Source: Macrocystis pyrifera (Eukaryota; Sar; Phaeophyceae; Laminariales; Laminariaceae). From it: a stretch of DNA of 64,000 nt. Positions 61,701 to 64,000 of this stretch are shown piece after piece. Location of the stretch: assembly GCA_031763025.1 (NCBI GenBank), contig JASSKH010000035.1:2640320-2704319 (forward strand), read 5' to 3'. Below the pieces are notes generated by a model, which saw only the letters and a program-made list of their open reading frames with translations, did not search any database and was not told the DNA's origin. How positions within the stretch are numbered: position 1 is the stretch's first letter; each line of letters opens with the position of its first letter. Made by a program: the position numbers and the translations under genes.

Positions 61701-64000
61701 GCTGCGCATGACGTGTAGAGCGTGCTGTGCGTCTACTCTTCCGTGACGGCTTAACATTCCTCAGTGTCTACTTGAATACTTGAAGGTGTCACCCATCTGA
61801 GTCTGTAGATGGCAGCACAATTATTTCATGGTATAAGGTGGACGGTCGACCTTTTTATGACGACTGCGTGCATACACGTACCTGGTACCGAAAGTCACAG
61901 CATACCTATTGATTAGTCACTTTCCCTTCATCCCAGTCGCCACCGAACCCACCGAAGCAACCCCCCCCCCCCGCCCCTCCCCCTCCTTCATGTCTCCCTC
62001 CCATGTCGAAAGCCTCCCGGGCTGCTCGTGGGGGGTAGCGTCGAGCACGGGTCGGCTTGGCACATTCCTCCGGGGGTGGAGCTGGAGGTGATACAGATCT
62101 CTTTTACGGCGGAGACGCCGGGAAATTTTCAGGTGGGTGCCGTGAAGAGCGAGTACGTTGTCGTTTTTTTGCTCTTCTGGTGCGGCGGTGGTGGTGGTCT
62201 TTGCTTCTTTTTTCTGTATTCGATTTGTGCGATGGTTGTCGCAGTGGATTCCCAACAATACGCCGTTTTTCGTAGAGATTGCAGGACGTTTTGGAAGTGT
62301 TGGTGCTCTGCGAGTAGAGCCTACGCTGCAAAGTTTTATTGGCTCCTGATGTATCACATCGTACAGCATTTTGTCCCAAAAACGTAGGTACTGTTCTAAA
62401 TTGGTGACGTACTCGTAGGTCTGTGAATGTACCTGGGAGACATTTGCTCGAAAGCTGAGGAAGCCCCTGATCTCCAACGCCGGACATGCGCTCGTTTGGT
62501 CCGCATGATTTTACCCTCACCCCGCCCATGGTTGTACTCATTCGTATACCTATATATATTCGAGTAGCCTTACTCTTCGTCCCCCCCCATCTCCCTTCTT
62601 TTTAGTGTTTCGTGTTCCCTCTTCCCTGCCCTTCGCGTGCTTGTTACGTTTTTTTGCCTCCCAACTTTTATACACCGCAACCTGCAGGGGTACGTCCACT
62701 TGCGCACCGACGGTGACAGCATGGTTGTTCCGGTGGAGTTGCACGTGTCTAGAGGAAGCGTAGACCCTAGCCCGTCCGAGGTCGACTTCGGGGTGCTGAC
62801 ATCGCCTTCGGAGCGGCGCCAAGCGTCGGTTTCTCTCTTCAATAGGTGGGGTTCATGGATGTTGTGCGAGTACTTGAGTATATACTCTGGCGGGCACCCG
62901 GATACATACCCGAGAAGTACGTACTGGTATGGTATACCGGTACCCTATGGGTACGACACACTCCCTGGTAAGTTTCTATATATATATAGAAGGGCACGAA
63001 CCGTGGTGGGGAGGGGGGGAGGTGAGCCTGCTATGTGACCCCGGATCTGAGTCACGAGTGGGAGGGATGAGTGAGAAAAGAAGGGCGAATATGATGAATG
63101 GGAAGAGAAGAAACATACAAACGTAAGTGTACCGTTGTTCATATGTAGTGTTCCTCTCATCTACCTTTTGGGTGTGTTGGCGGTGACGGTGGCTGCTACT
63201 GCTGTTGTCTTTGTGGTTGCTACTGTTCTTCCTTCTGGAGACCAACCCCTCGCTGCCTCTCTCGCGGATTATTGGGCGTACTTCTTTGTGACATTTTTGA
63301 GTCTGACGTACCACACCAAATTCGCAGTAACACGAGCACACCGCCCCGCCTATCCCCCCCCTCCCTCCTGGGTTCCCACGCCATGGGTTTCTACTTCTTA
63401 GTGGAAGCGAGCCGATGTTGATCGTAGGTGCTCGTGTGAGTCATCCCGACCCCCGCATCAACGTGGGGTTTCGAGAAGGAACGATAATTGGGGCGGGGGA
63501 GGGGATGGACGACGCCATACGGCTGGTGTACAGTGGGGGGGACCCGCCGTTGGCTGGCGAGGATAGGATCACAGGTAGGGAGAATTTGCTGTGAGGGACT
63601 TTGAATGCACCGCGTTGGTTCCGCCGCTTTTGTGCTGCCGCTTGTTTGTACTACCTGGTATGTCGTTTTTGATGCCGTCGCATTCACTCCGCTGCCTAGA
63701 CGCAAAGTGGTTGTTTCGATTCTGCCGGTTAGTTGCCGCCGCTTCGATGATTCAGTTGTTTTTCATCCCGTCGCTTCAATTCCGTCTGTGATTCCCTTCG
63801 TCTGTTCGATTCCTTCCGCCGCTTCGTGCTTTCTCTGCCACTGCTGTCTTTTTACGGGCGGAGTGCTTGTCAACCTTCCGTTATTTCTCCAGCATGCCCT
63901 AAGACAAACAAAAGCAAGCTAGCTCACGTGTTCACCATGCTCTCCGTCCTCCCGCCTGATACTGTTGTCCCAAACATTATCTCGGCGGCTGTGGTGGCGG
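43758..64000 (+). CDS. TMEM131-like membrane protein (exons 1-10, continues past the window)
   Basis: Exons: 43758-43943, 44367-45097, 54857-55121, 58469-58555, 59698-59826, 61103-61282, 62013-62132, 62688-62845, 63402-63574, 63893 onward; about 712 residues so far, with all phases consistent. Exon 1 has a hydrophobic core, ACMWLLLWAMLMC, a signal peptide or anchor. Exon 2 is low complexity (Ser/Thr, then poly-Gly) and ends LLKLEPEVLLFGDSPLC, the first PapD-like strand. Later landmarks: VQLLSVTSDNPQFHP, VVFLPHAVGPVDAVLTV, NPYKIQPIVASRIPVGST, AWHIPPGVELEV, PSEVDFGVLTSP and SLFNSGSEPMLIV. These follow the TMEM131 order. The family acts in the early secretory pathway; animal TMEM131 assists collagen export. 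Exon 7 start and exon 10 are the least certain; the transmembrane part would lie downstream. Confidence 0.75.
45840..45990 (+). repeat. Dispersed repeat family B, single unit
   Basis: Contains CGTACCGTAGTGGGGAGGG, GTGACCCCGGATCTGAGTTA and AGGGAGCAGCAGCAAGAAGGG. The complement of the 51454-52015 array and the plus strand at 62990-63090 share these blocks, so this is a moderately repeated unit found in both orientations. Confidence 0.65.
47885..48200 (+). repeat. Dispersed repeat, copy 2 (see 9412-9740)
   Basis: Begins GTACCCGTCGATATCCAGCA and ends near the CCCCGCAGGTGATGTGCAGA block, with an A-rich stretch between. Same orientation as copy 1. In both places family A or LINE 3' sequence follows to the right. 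Confidence 0.65.
48230..49010 (+). repeat. Dispersed repeat family A, copy 2
   Basis: Colinear with copy 3 over most of its length: CCCCGGGTTTCCG, TATCGGAACAG, GAGAGCAACGGTGACTTG, TACACCTCGACT, ACAGCTACAGCTCCTCCTCA, CTCGCAAAAACGCT, ATGTTTCATTTTACG, CACAATGGCTACATCACC. A palindromic P2 element (48838-48932) is inserted in it and is absent from copy 3. Confidence 0.75.
48838..48932. mobile_element. Palindromic MITE-like element, family P2, copy 1
   Basis: About 95 bp; the left arm TACCGCAGTCCCGATTTGGG pairs with the right arm ending CCCAAAATGGGACTGCGGTA. Its presence in family A copy 2 and absence at the matching point of copy 3 shows it is a mobile insertion. Confidence 0.75.
49690..50500 (+). 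repeat. Dispersed repeat family A, copy 3
   Basis: Same blocks and orientation as copy 2, running from CCCCTGGTTCCCGGGTTTCC (about 49714) to the GTTGTTGGGCCCAAAAAAGC block (about 50387) and beyond. The unit's end (CCTACGCGCGAGTACTTGACG) recurs before copy 3's own start (about 49650), suggesting partial tandem arrangement. Confidence 0.7.
50565..51232 (-). pseudogene. 5'-truncated copy of the LINE 3' end
   Basis: Matches 9780-10440: shared AACCAAGGGAAA, AAGCACCCTCCAGG, GCAGCAGTTTGTGGTA and GTAGCATAGCCAGGTTCTCC. On the minus strand it still encodes GKWYRGVLEAAERFMVRWHE, the C-terminal region of the LINE protein, then a basic Gly/Arg-rich tail. Homology stops at about 51232. 5' truncation is the usual result of LINE reverse transcription. 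Confidence 0.85.
51454..52015 (-). repeat. Tandem array, three units of about 189 bp (repeat family B)
   Basis: CAGCTTCGCCCTTCTTTCTC starts units at 51454, 51642 and 51832. Each has a GTCGTAACTCA-like block, GTAGGCTC, a TACTACGGTACG-like block, TTTTATCGCGA and CCCTCGTCGACTTG. Read on the minus strand the units match the single copies at 45840 and 62990. Confidence 0.8.
52569..52674. mobile_element. Palindromic MITE-like element, family P2, copy 2
   Basis: Arms TTTTGGACTGCAGTCCCGGT and GGGGCTGCAGTCCCGAAATG enclose about 60 bp with GGGAATAAACCACTCAAATTC; the same core occurs in the other two copies. Confidence 0.7.
53062..53185 (+). mobile_element. Palindromic MITE-like element, family P1, copy 2
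   Basis: Left arm TTACGGGGGACCATAGTAAA, right arm GGTCCTATTTACT...CCCTCCGTAA; interior has AAATATTGTTA, a TATATATATA expansion and GGTTTTTGTGTGTACCGTAG. Confidence 0.8.
55148..55390 (+). repeat. Inverted repeat, left arm
   Basis: GGCGAAAACCGGGTATGCCT to ATTCGACCACGAC; its reverse complement is present at 56960-57205 with about 1.6 kb between. Shared blocks include GACCGACGCCGG, CCACCCGACGGTGGCCACAT and CCGGGTACACCCG. Confidence 0.75.
55545..55760 (+). repeat. 43-bp minisatellite
   Basis: TTGAAGCTGAAAA recurs at 55578, 55621, 55663 and 55706 with GAGTATCTGCGAGTACC-like sequence between; units are imperfect. Confidence 0.75.
55909..56007 (-). mobile_element. Palindromic MITE-like element, family P1, copy 3
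   Basis: Left arm ATTACGGGGGTCCATAGTTA, right arm TTTGCTATGGTCCCCCGTAA; interior inverted relative to copies 2, 4 and 5 (ACAATATTTGGTCC on the right). Confidence 0.82.
56960..57205 (-). repeat. Inverted repeat, right arm
   Basis: Reverse complement of 55148-55390; reads GATCGAATAGCCCGGCCATT to CCGGGTATACCCGATTTTCG on the plus strand. Confidence 0.75.
58874..58981 (+). mobile_element. Palindromic MITE-like element, family P1, copy 4
   Basis: Best-preserved copy: ATTACGGGGGACCATAGTGA to TTTACTATGGACCCCCGTAA with AAATATTGTTAGG and ATATATAGGTTTTTGTGTG inside; flanked by TATT and TAGTAG, consistent with insertion at a TA-rich site. Lies in intron 4 of the TMEM131-like gene. Confidence 0.85.
59012..59110. 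mobile_element. Palindromic MITE-like element, family P2, copy 3
   Basis: GTTGACCCTTCTAGGGCTGC on the left, GACTGCAGTCCCAAGAGGGT on the right; interior GGACAAATTACTTAGAATTTC corresponds to the core of copies 1 and 2. Confidence 0.75.
59969..60081 (+). mobile_element. Palindromic MITE-like element, family P1, copy 5
   Basis: TTGCGGGGGACCATAGTAAA to TATGGTCCCCCGTAATCG; interior nearly identical to copy 4. In intron 5 of the TMEM131-like gene. Confidence 0.85.
61378..61575 (+). repeat. Imperfect tandem repeats in TMEM131-like intron 6
   Basis: GTCGGTTCAGAG(T/C)CGTTG followed by an AGAGC(C/A) step recurs in four imperfect forms (about 61388, 61452, 61490, 61541). No function is evident. Confidence 0.55.
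62990..63120 (+). repeat. Dispersed repeat family B, diverged unit
   Basis: GGGCACGAACCGTGGTGGGG, GTGACCCCGGATCTGAGTCA and GGGAGGGATGAGTGAGAAAA correspond in order to the unit at 45840. In intron 8 of the TMEM131-like gene. Confidence 0.6.

Overview
ORGANISM. This is intron-rich eukaryotic nuclear DNA. It has spliced genes with very long introns, Ty3/Gypsy, Ty1/Copia and LINE elements, and no bacterial-style operons. A flagellar gene (ODA16/DAW1), long repeat-filled introns, Gly-, Pro- and Gln-rich inserts, a Tudor-like module on a Ty3 integrase, and GC content that looks near 50% best fit a stramenopile alga, most likely a brown alga. That assignment is inference.  LAYOUT. (1) 1-8357 is a Ty3/Gypsy element whose 5' end lies outside the window: gag, protease, RT, RNase H, a captured cytosine-C5-methyltransferase-like domain, integrase, a chromo-like/Tudor-like tail, and a proposed 3' LTR. 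(2) About 9780-26765 is one minus-strand APE-type LINE cut into three pieces by two Copia elements: Copia-1 (11773-17942, target-site duplication TCCGA) and Copia-2 (19780-26414, target-site duplication CTACT). Removing either element rejoins LINE protein motifs. (3) 27.2-29.27 kb shows nothing I recognise. (4) 43084 down to 29274 (minus strand) is an 11-exon ODA16/DAW1 gene, the WD40 adaptor that loads outer-arm dynein for intraflagellar transport. Every intron phase agrees except at exon 6, which lacks one base. (5) 43758 to beyond 64000 (plus strand) is a TMEM131-like gene with at least 10 exons, a signal peptide and PapD-like segments. It runs divergently from ODA16 with 673 bp between the two start codons. 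(6) The introns of these two genes hold a TRIM-like mini-LTR element, two families of palindromic MITE-like elements (five and three copies), several dispersed repeat families, a 5'-truncated LINE copy, minisatellites and inverted repeats.  HOW IT FITS TOGETHER. There are two host genes, a flagellar assembly factor and a secretory-pathway membrane protein, which may share a promoter region. They sit beside a nested retrotransposon cluster whose coding frames are decaying. Many in-frame stops there could come from C-to-T changes. The most unusual object is the methyltransferase-like domain inside the Ty3 polyprotein. Three of the 19 introns I can reconstruct are GC-AG.
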